The notes under the pieces were generated by a model. It was not told the DNA's origin. It ran no database searches and saw nothing but the letters and a program-made list of their open reading frames with translations. Both the position numbers and the translations under genes were made by a program. This document shows, piece by piece, positions 25,919-34,129 of a stretch of DNA of 37,702 bases. The first letter of the stretch is position 1. Every line of letters begins with the position of its first letter. Where the stretch lies: positions 1 to 37,702 of the forward strand of contig JANXDB010000042.1 in assembly GCA_025060015.1 (NCBI GenBank). Direction: 5' to 3'. The stretch comes from Caldimicrobium sp. (lineage in GTDB: Bacteria; Desulfobacterota; Thermodesulfobacteria; Thermodesulfobacteriales; Thermodesulfobacteriaceae).

Positions 25919-26979
25919 GTCCTTCCCTCTCCTCCTTCCACAAAAACGATATTTTCAAGCCTTATGCCAAATCTTCCTTCGAAGTATAGACCCGGTTCAA
26001 TGGTAAAGACCATACCCTCTTCAATTAAAGGCTGTTTCTTTAGAAAAGAGGCCCGCCTCTTGAAATAAATCCTTGGGAACTCGTGAACCTCGATTCCAAT
26101 GCCATGGCCTGTGGAATGGGTAAAACGGGAAAGAACCCCCTTTTCATGAAAATACTCCCTTATGGTTTTATCGATCTCCCATACAGGTGTTCCTACCTTG
26201 ACCTTTTCAAAGCCTTTGAACCAGGCACTTTTAACATACTCGTAGTATTTCTTGAAATCCGATGGAGGTTTTCCAAGATACAGTGTTCTGGTAAAATCAC
26301 TACAGTATCCCCCATAGATCACACCAAAGTCAAGAAGCAGAGGTTTTCCCTTTTCTATAACCACTTTGGAGCTTTCCCAATGAGGAATAGCTGAGTTCTC
26401 CCCAAGAGCTACAATAGAAGAAAAAGCCTCCCCTTGTGCTGAAAATTTAAAAGCTAAATCTATGATCTTACCTCTCAAGGTAAGCTCGCTTTGATTATCT
26501 AAGTTATTTAAGAGTTCATAATAGATTTTATCGGTAATCTCAATAGCTTTTTTCATAGTGGCCCTTTCTTCATTGTCCTTTATCATCCTTAGTTTTTGTA
26601 AGGGATGACTTATTCCAAGAAGGCTGTATTTACTACTCTTCAATGACCTATAAGTATCGCAGGAAACCTTGTCGGATTCAAAACCAACCCTTTTAATCTT
26701 TAAGGAGGCTATTGTTCTCTTCAAAAAACTGTTGGAATCATCTGTAATCAACTCTAATTTCATTTCAGGGGGAGCGACTTTTCTTGCCTTTTCAAAGTAA
26801 CGGGCATCAGTAAGCAGAAATTCACCTTCCTCTAAGATGAGCACAAAGGCCAAGGAGGCCTTAAGCCCAGTGAGATAAAAGACATTTGGAGGTGAGCTTA
26901 TGAGAAGGGCTTCTACCCCCCAGGTAGAAAGAGATCTCTTTAGTGCACCAATCCTCTTTTTAAATTGCTCGCCCTTCAA
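25882..26979 (-). CDS. M24-family Xaa-Pro aminopeptidase / dipeptidase
   Basis: The 365-residue protein has the creatinase-type N-terminal domain (about 1-130, with LLISSPPNVFYLTG) and the pita-bread catalytic domain. Metal ligands can be placed: Asp in LLLDFGV, Asp in CSDFTRT, His in STGHGIGIEVHE, Glu in FTIEPGLYF and Glu in IRLENIV. It removes N-terminal residues next to proline or splits Xaa-Pro dipeptides; which of the two is not decided by sequence. One usual residue differs: the common IPHG..S is IPHWESS. The start codon is TTG (26979) with a weak upstream AGGC; no better start was found. It is monocistronic and convergent with rmuC. Confidence 0.9.
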   Translation of the reverse strand: MKGEQFKKRIGALKRSLSTWGVEALLISSPPNVFYLTGLKASLAFVLILEEGEFLLTDARYFEKARKVAPPEMKLELITDDSNSFLKRTIASLKIKRVGFESDKVSCDTYRSLKSSKYSLLGISHPLQKLRMIKDNEERATMKKAIEITDKIYYELLNNLDNQSELTLRGKIIDLAFKFSAQGEAFSSIVALGENSAIPHWESSKVVIEKGKPLLLDFGVIYGGYCSDFTRTLYLGKPPSDFKKYYEYVKSAWFKGFEKVKVGTPVWEIDKTIREYFHEKGVLSRFTHSTGHGIGIEVHEFPRIYFKRRASFLKKQPLIEEGMVFTIEPGLYFEGRFGIRLENIVFVEGGEGRTYSKVPMELLSL

Positions 26980-27245
26980 TGTTTAAGCCTTTGTCTGTAG
27001 ATTTCTACAATTTTAAGACCTCTAGATTTTTAATCTCTTTAAAGGTCCTTTGCTCCTTTATAACTCTGATTTCTTTCTTCATAGGTTCATAACTATGGTT
27101 TCTTATCTTAACAAGTAGCCATTAAAATTCAACCTTTAAGATGACTCAGAATAAAAGTGTTTACATCAATGATTACTGGTCTAAAATAGAGAATATAGGG
27201 ATTTTAACTTGAGTTGAAGCGATTATAAAGAAGGAGATCTAATCT
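26980..27245 (+). other. intergenic region with a promoter and a doubtful 25-codon frame
   Basis: This divergent region serves the peptidase and glycosyltransferase genes. On the minus strand 27082-27005 an ATG opens a 25-residue lysine-rich frame (MKKEIRVIKEQ...), which continues open 13 codons upstream of the ATG; no ribosome binding site precedes it and I do not treat it as a gene. Confidence 0.4.
27160..27187 (+). promoter_or_regulatory. possible promoter of the glycosyltransferase gene
   Basis: TTTACA (27160-27165) and TAAAAT (27182-27187) are 16 bases apart, giving a leader of about 50 bases before the AAGGAGAT ribosome binding site of the next gene. Confidence 0.45.
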
Positions 27246-28337
27246 ATGCAAAAGGTGTTAATTCTTACCACCTCTTTTGGTGGCGGTCATAAGAGCGTTG
27301 CTGCTGCCCTTAAAAGAGACTTGGAGGAGAATCATAACTTAGAGGTAAAGATAATCGATTTATATGAAGTTTCGATCCCAAGGTTAAATCTCATCACTGC
27401 TAAGGGCTATGTTTACATGATGAAATACACTCCTAAGGTTTACGGCCTTTTCTATAACCAGACCAAGGACTTAGAAAAGTCCAATCCCTTCAACATGCTC
27501 TTTACAAGGCCGAGTCTAGGGGCGCTTAGAGATCTAATTGAACGAGAAAAGCCGGATGGCTTAGTTGCTGTCTACCCCACATATGCCGGCATGTTTTACC
27601 ATCTGAAAAAAGCGGGGTTCTCTTTGCCAAAGAGCTTTGTGGTCATCACAGATTTTGTTGCTCACATACAGTGGCTTTATGATGACATTGACGTATACTT
27701 TGTTCCCTCCTTTGAGGTCAAGTTATTTCTTCTAAAAAAAGGGATAAAGGGTGGCAGAATAGAGGTCTCAGGCATCCCTATTCAACGAGAATTTGACCTG
27801 AAGAAGAGCTCAAAGAGAGATCTTATCTTGATCAGTGCTGGTCTTTTTGGAATGACACCCTCTATATCAGAAATATGTAAGGCCGTGGAAGAGGTTGTGC
27901 CAAATGGCTTTGAAATCTTACTACTCTGTGGATTGGATGAGAGCCTATCCAAAAAGGCTCAGAGCATTTTCAGAAGAGTAAAAACTATAGAGGGGTTTCT
28001 CTCATATGATCAAATAGCAGGGCTTATGGGACAAAGTTATGTTCTTATTTCCAAAGCAGGAGGGCTTACCACCTCAGAAGCCCTAGCCTCCGAGACGCCT
28101 ATGATTATTTATAAACCACTGCCTGGTCAAGAGTATTACAACGCCCTGTATCTTGAAAAAAATGAGGCTGGGCTTGTGGCTAATAGTAAAGAAGAGTTAA
28201 AGAGACTTTTGACTGCCCTTTTTAAGGAAAGAGATCTCTATGAAAAACTACTAGAAAACATAAGGAGAATCAAAAAACCTAACTCTGCTTCTCACGTAGC
28301 CAAAGTAATACATGATGAACTGCAGAGGAGAAATTAA
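27246..28337 (+). CDS. diacylglycerol glycosyltransferase, MGDG-synthase/UgtP type (GT28)
   Basis: The 363-residue protein has the two-domain GT-B layout of MGDG synthases and UgtP. The N-terminal domain (about 1-170, PF06925 type) starts with ILTTSFGGGHKSVAAAL (G12-H15 motif). The C-terminal GT28 domain has SAGLFGM, the donor-binding segment SKAGGLTTSEALA and PLPGQEYYNALYLE. It would transfer a hexose from a UDP-sugar to diacylglycerol to make a membrane glycolipid at the cytoplasmic face; the donor and whether it is processive cannot be told. The ATG has an AAGGAGAT site 7 bases upstream. MurG is excluded by the N-terminal motif. Its last 59 bases overlap the convergent phosphatidyltransferase gene, another membrane lipid gene. 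Confidence 0.85.
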   Translation: MQKVLILTTSFGGGHKSVAAALKRDLEENHNLEVKIIDLYEVSIPRLNLITAKGYVYMMKYTPKVYGLFYNQTKDLEKSNPFNMLFTRPSLGALRDLIEREKPDGLVAVYPTYAGMFYHLKKAGFSLPKSFVVITDFVAHIQWLYDDIDVYFVPSFEVKLFLLKKGIKGGRIEVSGIPIQREFDLKKSSKRDLILISAGLFGMTPSISEICKAVEEVVPNGFEILLLCGLDESLSKKAQSIFRRVKTIEGFLSYDQIAGLMGQSYVLISKAGGLTTSEALASETPMIIYKPLPGQEYYNALYLEKNEAGLVANSKEELKRLLTALFKERDLYEKLLENIRRIKKPNSASHVAKVIHDELQRRN

Positions 28338-28824
28338 GGACCACAAGTAAAAGCTCCAAAGGTAGCAGATCAATTTCAATTCTCCAGAGATTTAGTGCTA
28401 ACACCAATATCAAAAAAGAGTATTGATAGAAGGTAACAGGCTTTCCAAGTGGTGAACCAAGAGGTTTTCTCTTTTTAAAGAAAATATAAGCCCCGAGTGG
28501 GGCAAGAAGGATGTCCTGAACCACAGTGAGAAAAACTACCCAGGAACTGACATTGATCTCAAGGTTTACAAAATAAAAAGACCCAAAGGCAAAAACCATA
28601 AAAATCCTATCTGCCAGAGGATCAAGAATTCTTCCCCACAGACTGTCACCCAAACCAAGTTTTCTCGCTATGGTTCCATCAAGTTTATCACTTAAACCTG
28701 CTATAAGGACCATCACAAATGCCTTTTCTAGATCTTGCTTGATTAGCAAATAAGAAAAAGCAAAGGCTAAAGGCAATCTGACCAGACTTAGAAGGCTGAT
28801 TATAATAAGTTTAGTCTGATTGAT
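28279..28824 (-). CDS. CDP-alcohol phosphatidyltransferase (PgsA-like), probable non-ATG start
   Basis: The CDP-alcohol phosphatidyltransferase motif is complete: SDKLDGTIARKLG then GDSLWGRILDPLADR (the DG-x2-AR-x8-G-x3-D-x3-D pattern), followed by four hydrophobic helices. Phosphatidylglycerophosphate synthase is the likely role, but another head-group alcohol is possible. The first standard start, TTG 28776, would cut off the N-terminal SLLSLVRLP segment that aligns with the LLTLxR motif of PgsA. The frame is open upstream to a stop before 28860 with no ATG, GTG or TTG, and GAGGT (28836-28832) lies 7 bases before an ATC at 28824, so I mark that as the probable start. An upstream base error is an alternative. 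It is 181 aa from ATC. Confidence 0.78.
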   Translation of the reverse strand: MNQTKLIIISLLSLVRLPLAFAFSYLLIKQDLEKAFVMVLIAGLSDKLDGTIARKLGLGDSLWGRILDPLADRIFMVFAFGSFYFVNLEINVSSWVVFLTVVQDILLAPLGAYIFFKKRKPLGSPLGKPVTFYQYSFLILVLALNLWRIEIDLLPLELLLVVLNFSSAVHHVLLWLREKQS

Positions 28825-28985
28825 TGTGATTACCTCAGTCTCCTGTCCTGATTGAAGATTTTAAAGGAAATACCCAAAATCACAAGAAGAAAAAAACTTT
28901 CTCGAATAGACAATCCTACAAGAGACAAATGTCTTTTTCTGTGTTATATTTAAAGTTGTGACTTAACATAAGGAGGAAAGAGAAC

Positions 28986-29435
28986 ATGGAAACCCTAGAC
29001 GATCTCTTTGTGGAAGGGGCCATGAAACTTGCAAAGAAGGAATATGACTCAGCTTTGGAGATCTTTAATCAAATTCTTGAGTCTAATCCTAATCACCTAA
29101 AAGCCCTGGCAGCCAGAGCTACTATATACCTAAAGAGAGAGGACCTTGTTTCTGCCGAACAGGACTTAAACAAAGTGATTGCACTTGAACCGAATAACGC
29201 CAGAAATTACTTCAGGTTGGGGCAGGTTTATTACAAAAAAAAGGATCTGGATAGGGCATTAGAACTCTTTTCCCAAGCTATTGATCTTGACCCTATGTAT
29301 CCTGCTGCCTATATGGCCAGAAGTCAGATTTTAAGAGAGAAGGGATTAGAAGAGGCTGCTGATTTAGAGCTAAACAAGGCTGTTGCTGCCTATAGAGAAA
29401 CTGCCAAGGCTAATAAGATCATTGACTTTGCCTAA
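28986..29435 (+). CDS. small tetratricopeptide-repeat protein
   Basis: The 149-residue protein is almost entirely three TPR units: about residues 4-37 (GAMKLAKKEYDSALEIF), 38-71 (AARATIYLKREDLVSAEQ) and 72-105 (YFRLGQVYYKKKDLDRALE), plus part of a fourth. There is no signal peptide or membrane segment, so it is cytoplasmic and probably an interaction scaffold; no specific function can be given. A GGAGG site lies 8 bases before the ATG. A possible -10 (TATATT) lies upstream, near the short inverted repeat AGACA-AA-TGTCT. The 3' end overlaps the convergent aminotransferase gene by 17 bases. Confidence 0.85.
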   Translation: METLDDLFVEGAMKLAKKEYDSALEIFNQILESNPNHLKALAARATIYLKREDLVSAEQDLNKVIALEPNNARNYFRLGQVYYKKKDLDRALELFSQAIDLDPMYPAAYMARSQILREKGLEEAADLELNKAVAAYRETAKANKIIDFA

Positions 29436-30504
29436 AGGGATCCTCCAAGACCACAGTCCACTGGAACTCATCATCAATTTCGCCATATTGCAGACCTGTG
29501 AGATAATCGAAAAACCTTTTTGCTAAAGGGCCTGTCTCTCCATTGTTAATGAGGACTTCCTCTCCTTTGTAGTAAATTTTACCAACAGGTGATATAACAG
29601 CAGCGGTTCCTGTGCCAAAACACTCACTTAGGGCCCCTGATTTTGCTCCCTCTATGACCTCATCGATGGAGATTCTCCTTTCCATCGCCTTTAACCCTAA
29701 ATGAGTAGCAAGTTTTAGAAGGCTATCTCTGGTTATTCCGGGGAGGATAGAACCGGTTAACTCTGGAGTTACAAGTTTATCTTCGATATAGAAGAAGATG
29801 TTCATAGTGCCAACTTCCTCTACATATTTTCTTTCAACGGCATCAAGCCATAGGATTTGAGTGTAGCCTAAGGTTTTGGCCTCTTCTTGGGCCTTGAGAC
29901 TTGCGGCATAATTACCTCCAGCCTTGACATCGCCTGTTCCCCCGGGAAAGGCTCTTACATATCTATCAGTGACATAAATGCTTATGGGATTAAAACCCTC
30001 TTCATAGTAAGCTGAAACTGGACAAAGGATGATTACAAATAGATATTCTGAGCTGGGTTTAACACCAAGGGCACCTTCGGAGCCAAAAATAAAAGGCCTT
30101 ATGTAAAGAGCTGACCCTTTTTCTTTGGGGATCCAATCCCTGTCAATCCAAATAAGGGTTTTTAGAGCCTTTAAAGCAAGGTCAGGGTCTACCTTGGGTA
30201 TGCAGAGCCTTTCGGCTGATCTGTTTAACCTGGCTATGTTATCCCAAGGCCTAAAGAGACGAATTTTGCCATCAACACCATGATAGGCCTTCAGCCCCTC
30301 AAAAATGGTCTGCGAGTAGTGGAGCACTATGGCTGCTGGATGCAATTCAATTTTTCTGAAAGGGATAACTCTTGGGGAATGCCACCCTCGATTAGCTTCA
30401 TAGTCCATTATGAACATATGGGGTGTGAAAACCTTGCCGAAGGCCAATTTATCCAAAGCCGGAGGTTTAACTTTATCTGCACATAGGTGAACTTCTATTT
30501 CCAT
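29419..30504 (-). CDS. ilvE: branched-chain amino acid aminotransferase
   Basis: This PLP-dependent fold-type IV enzyme catalyses the last step of leucine, isoleucine and valine synthesis. The 361-residue protein belongs to the longer IlvE type shared with eukaryotes and many bacteria. Landmarks: YSQTIFEGLKAYHG (63-76), the PLP lysine K194 in TGDVKAGGNYAASL, YVEEVGTMNIFF, GSILPGITRDSLL and ECFGTGTAAVISPVG. A D-amino acid or aminodeoxychorismate lyase role is unlikely given these motifs. It is monocistronic. The gene starts 93 bases from the divergent nuclease gene. Confidence 0.95.
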   Translation of the reverse strand: MEIEVHLCADKVKPPALDKLAFGKVFTPHMFIMDYEANRGWHSPRVIPFRKIELHPAAIVLHYSQTIFEGLKAYHGVDGKIRLFRPWDNIARLNRSAERLCIPKVDPDLALKALKTLIWIDRDWIPKEKGSALYIRPFIFGSEGALGVKPSSEYLFVIILCPVSAYYEEGFNPISIYVTDRYVRAFPGGTGDVKAGGNYAASLKAQEEAKTLGYTQILWLDAVERKYVEEVGTMNIFFYIEDKLVTPELTGSILPGITRDSLLKLATHLGLKAMERRISIDEVIEGAKSGALSECFGTGTAAVISPVGKIYYKGEEVLINNGETGPLAKRFFDYLTGLQYGEIDDEFQWTVVLEDPFRQSQ

Positions 30505-30597
30505 CGGTCATCCCCTATGCCTTTCCTATCTAAAATCAGTTATCTTAAAACAACTATGTATTTTTGCAAATCTTTCAAAACGTGTTATTTTATCACT

Positions 30598-31197
30598 ATG
30601 CCTTTGAATGTAATGATCAATTCTAGGCCTCTCAGAGTTTTACACCAAAGGACCTTTTCTCAAAGACTTGGTGAAATTTTACACTTTTGTTTGGGTTCCA
30701 TACTTTCCCTAAGGGCCTTTGATCCCTCAGAAAAGGAGATTCAATCTCTAATTAACAAAGCTTTGGCCTACCACCATGAACCTTTAGAAGATAGAGTCCA
30801 TCTCAGAGATGAAGCATCAAAGATACTCCAAAATATACAAAAGGCAAATCTCTGGAAAGATCTGCAAAACCTCCTTGAAAACAAATTCCCTATTTACAGA
30901 GAGTTAGAGGGCTATTTTGGTTTAGAGGAGAAACTTCTCCGTCCAGATCTTCTTGCCAAGGGGGATAGAGAATGGCTACTCTTGGAATTCAAATTAAAGG
31001 AGGAGCAACTAAATGAGGAACAGCTGACCCTTTATTGCTCTTTTCTCAAAACCATATTCCCAGACCACACCATAAAGGTTTATGCAGTCATTTTCCAACC
31101 ACCTAAATTGAAATTCATAAAAGCTTTATCTCCTACTAGAGATTACCATGAAAGCCCAAGCCTACCTCGTACCACCCAGCTCTCACTTTTTAAATAG
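30598..31197 (+). CDS. stand-alone RecB/AddA-type PD-(D/E)xK nuclease domain (no helicase)
   Basis: The 199-residue protein resembles the C-terminal nuclease domain of AddA/RecB: H29 in LGEILHF, D117 in RPDLLA, E130-F-K132 in LLLEFKLKE, and Q142 with Y146 in EEQLTLY, the order H...D...ExK...QxxxY of that nuclease family. A full AddA has some 800-1000 residues of UvrD-type helicase before it; here none exists, because the upstream DNA is the 5' end of ilvE on the other strand. The start is uncertain: ATG 30598 is preferred; the frame is open to 30487, and ATG 30613 is also possible. TTGCAA and TATTTT form a promoter-like pair just before 30598. It overlaps the AddB-like gene by 50 bases, so they should be co-expressed. 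Confidence 0.75.
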   Translation: MPLNVMINSRPLRVLHQRTFSQRLGEILHFCLGSILSLRAFDPSEKEIQSLINKALAYHHEPLEDRVHLRDEASKILQNIQKANLWKDLQNLLENKFPIYRELEGYFGLEEKLLRPDLLAKGDREWLLLEFKLKEEQLNEEQLTLYCSFLKTIFPDHTIKVYAVIFQPPKLKFIKALSPTRDYHESPSLPRTTQLSLFK

Positions 31198-34129
31198 CCT
31201 GGTTAACTTTCTCCTCTCTCATATCAACTTTGAGGATCCAGAGACCTCTGGGATCTATATTATCCTACCAACCAAAAGGGCAACCCTCTTTTTGAGACAC
31301 TATCTTATCCAAAAGATCAATAGAAAAGCCTTCTTTTTACCTAAAATACAACCCTGGGAAGACTTCCTTTTAGAGACATACATTTACCTTGCAGATAATC
31401 CCAAAACCCTTCTTCCCGAGCCTGCCAAAACACTGATCTTCCTCAGATCAGTACCTCAGAGAAACAAACTCTGGGAAGAACCAGAAAAGCTACTTTACTG
31501 GAGTTCTCTCTTTTTAGAAGTCTTTGAAGAATTCGAAAAAGAGGGTAGGATTCCGACTAACCTTCTTTATCCGCCAGAGGATCTCCCTCTCCAGGCAAGG
31601 GAACTCTTTGAAGACCTGAGGAGTACCTATGAAGCCTATAAAAAATTCCAGGAAAAAAATGGATTTTTATTCCTATCTGAGGTTCTTGGAGAACTTAAGG
31701 CCTGTCTTAGTGAAAAGACAGATAATTTTTCCTTCATTAAGGGCCTGGTTATGGCTGGTTTTGTGGCCTTCAGAGAGGCAGAAAAGCAATTTCTTGCTCA
31801 ACTGATGGAAAACTTGGATAGGCTTTCAACAACTGTTAATTTTTTCTTTGAAAGCCAGAACCCACCCCCCAAACTACTTCAAGAGACATTAAAAGGGCTC
31901 GGCCTTCCCTACGAAGTTCTGCCACAAAAATTTCATGAAAGAGTAAGCAGAAAAACCAGGCTACACCTGATCTCCTTTTCCGATGGAGAGAGTGAAGCCT
32001 ACAAAGTCGAGGAAATACTTAAAGAGGCTCAAATCTCAAAGCCAGATGAGATAGCAATTGTCCTTCCAAAATCATCTACTCTCATGCCCCTATTACCTCG
32101 ACTTAAAGACCTCTCCTTCCACATAAACATCACCCTGCCCTTTCCAGCAAGAGTTCTACCTCTTAACAGATGGCTTATCCTCATACTTAAAGCCCAAAAA
32201 GAAAGGAAAATGAAAGCCTATCCTACCTCGCTTTTTCTGCAAATTTTCTCTTTTCCCCTCTTGAGATTATTTCAAAGGGATTACCCCCTCCTTGAGGGCC
32301 TTATAAAAAATATTAGAGATCTATCTCAAAAGAGAAGAAATCGATTTATCACTAAAGAGGAGATAGAAGAAAATTTAGAGGCATTGTATCAGGACTCTTT
32401 CTGCCTTGTTTACAGGATTCTCTTTGAAAATTGGGAAAACTTAGATTCTCCTAACAGGACTTTCACTGCACTCTCAAGTCTTCTTGATTTCCTATGGCCC
32501 TTTTTTGAGAGAGAAAGTGAGACAGAGGAGATTAATTTCCTTCTCACGAGACAATTCCTTGCAGAGATTGAACGAAAGGTCCTCCCTCTTTTCAAAATTA
32601 CCTCCCTATGGGAAGAGCTACCTCCTCTTGAGGAGAGATTCTTTTATCATCTTTTGGAGTCTTTGCTACTTTCCCTTGAACTACCCCTCTATGGAGACCC
32701 CTTAAAAGGTTTACAAATCCTTGGTTTTCTTGAGAGTAGACTTCTCTCTTTTAAAAAGATTCTACTCCTTGATGTAAATGAGGGTGCGCTTCCTCCAAGC
32801 ACGAACTTAAATCCCCTTCTAACAGATGAAATGAAAACCTATCTCAAACTACCAATCTTCAAAAACGAGCTATGGGATTATTACTTTGAGAGACTTTTAG
32901 ACTCAACGGATGAAGCATACCTCTTTTATCTTGAGACTAAAAAGGGAAGGGGAGAGCTCTTAGGAGAGCCTTCCAGATATGTGTTAAAGCTCCAATGGCT
33001 TGCCGAATCGGCAAAGAAAAACATCACCAAAGAGTCAATCAAGCTAAATGCCTATGTGCCCAAGGAAGTGGAATCTATAAAAAAAGAAGATAAAGACGTA
33101 GAAGCCCTTATCAAGATCCTTCAGGAAAATGGCCTCAGCAGAAATGCCCTTGAGACCTATTTAACCTGTCCTGCTAAATTCTATTTTAGCTACCTCCTTG
33201 ATATCAGTCCCAGGGATGAGATAAGTTATGAAGAAAAGGAGATGGGAAGATTTATTCATAAGTTTTTTGAAAGTTTTTTTGGTAAATACCTCCATCAGCC
33301 TATTCGTTTCACTGATATCCTCAGAGAAGCTCCTTGGAAAGAAATCTTTAAAAAACTCTGGCTTAGTTATCATTTTGAAGAAAAAATGGATCCCCTAAGT
33401 GTCTATCTAACCCGTAAAATTGCCCTGGCAAGTATTGAAAAGTACTTTCTTTATCTTAGTAGTCTTGAATCTCCTCAGAGTGACACCAACCGTTATCTTG
33501 AAAGCACCATTACCACTGGTCTCGAAAAACGATTAGAATTCATGGCAAATCCAAGCCTTCCAATCAAACCCTCTATAAATAGTGTAAAATTCTATGGCAT
33601 TATTGATTGGGTTGGGCTCAGGGTCTTTAGCGATGATCAAGCATTCTGTCTTATTTTAGATTTCAAAACAGGGCTCAATACTAAAACTGGGCCAAAAACC
33701 CTTTCAAAATTAATCAAGTCAACCCCACCTGAAACCCTGGGATTAGACTCTCTTCAACTGGTTGGAAACCTCTTTGGTGATAACCTTTGTAACTTTCAAC
33801 TCCTCTTTTACCTCTATCTCCTTAATAAAAATCAAAACATGATTTTACCCGGACAATGGAATGGATGCTTTGGCATAAATGCTGCCTATGTGACAATCAC
33901 AGACTTTGAAAAACCAGAGAAACTGATCTGTGAGTTTGACGTAAAAAAGAGTGACTCCTTGAGGCATTTCTTAGAAAATACCTTTCAGGACTATCTCTTC
34001 TGGATTGTCAAACACCTTCTTGAAGAACCAGAATTTCACATGATTATTGAAGAGCCCAAGTGTTCCTACTGTGATTATAAAATCCTTTGCAAAACCTACA
34101 GAAAAAAGGGGGAAGTAGATGTCACATGA
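31148..34129 (+). CDS. AddB-like nuclease with C-terminal RecB-type domain and Fe-S cysteines
   Basis: The 993-residue protein has an inactivated helicase-like N-terminal portion (LPTKRATLFLRHYL near residue 42, but no Walker A motif) and a C-terminal RecB-type nuclease: D in YGIIDWVGLR (about 818), LDFKTG (about 838) and FQLLFYLYLL. A cysteine in LTCPAKFYFSYL (about 674) and three in CSYCDYKILC (about 971-980) form the four-cysteine Fe-S pattern of AddB and related nucleases. AddB works with AddA in double-strand break resection before RecA loading. Here its partner gene encodes only a nuclease domain, so the motor must be supplied elsewhere or the pair is not a classical AddAB. The last 11 bases overlap the next gene. 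Confidence 0.8.
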   Translation: MKAQAYLVPPSSHFLNSLVNFLLSHINFEDPETSGIYIILPTKRATLFLRHYLIQKINRKAFFLPKIQPWEDFLLETYIYLADNPKTLLPEPAKTLIFLRSVPQRNKLWEEPEKLLYWSSLFLEVFEEFEKEGRIPTNLLYPPEDLPLQARELFEDLRSTYEAYKKFQEKNGFLFLSEVLGELKACLSEKTDNFSFIKGLVMAGFVAFREAEKQFLAQLMENLDRLSTTVNFFFESQNPPPKLLQETLKGLGLPYEVLPQKFHERVSRKTRLHLISFSDGESEAYKVEEILKEAQISKPDEIAIVLPKSSTLMPLLPRLKDLSFHINITLPFPARVLPLNRWLILILKAQKERKMKAYPTSLFLQIFSFPLLRLFQRDYPLLEGLIKNIRDLSQKRRNRFITKEEIEENLEALYQDSFCLVYRILFENWENLDSPNRTFTALSSLLDFLWPFFERESETEEINFLLTRQFLAEIERKVLPLFKITSLWEELPPLEERFFYHLLESLLLSLELPLYGDPLKGLQILGFLESRLLSFKKILLLDVNEGALPPSTNLNPLLTDEMKTYLKLPIFKNELWDYYFERLLDSTDEAYLFYLETKKGRGELLGEPSRYVLKLQWLAESAKKNITKESIKLNAYVPKEVESIKKEDKDVEALIKILQENGLSRNALETYLTCPAKFYFSYLLDISPRDEISYEEKEMGRFIHKFFESFFGKYLHQPIRFTDILREAPWKEIFKKLWLSYHFEEKMDPLSVYLTRKIALASIEKYFLYLSSLESPQSDTNRYLESTITTGLEKRLEFMANPSLPIKPSINSVKFYGIIDWVGLRVFSDDQAFCLILDFKTGLNTKTGPKTLSKLIKSTPPETLGLDSLQLVGNLFGDNLCNFQLLFYLYLLNKNQNMILPGQWNGCFGINAAYVTITDFEKPEKLICEFDVKKSDSLRHFLENTFQDYLFWIVKHLLEEPEFHMIIEEPKCSYCDYKILCKTYRKKGEVDVT

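Noticed and set aside
27005-27082. A 25-residue lysine-rich minus-strand frame upstream of the M24 peptidase
   Set aside because: There is no ribosome binding site, it is very short, and the frame is open upstream of the ATG; more likely chance or a remnant.
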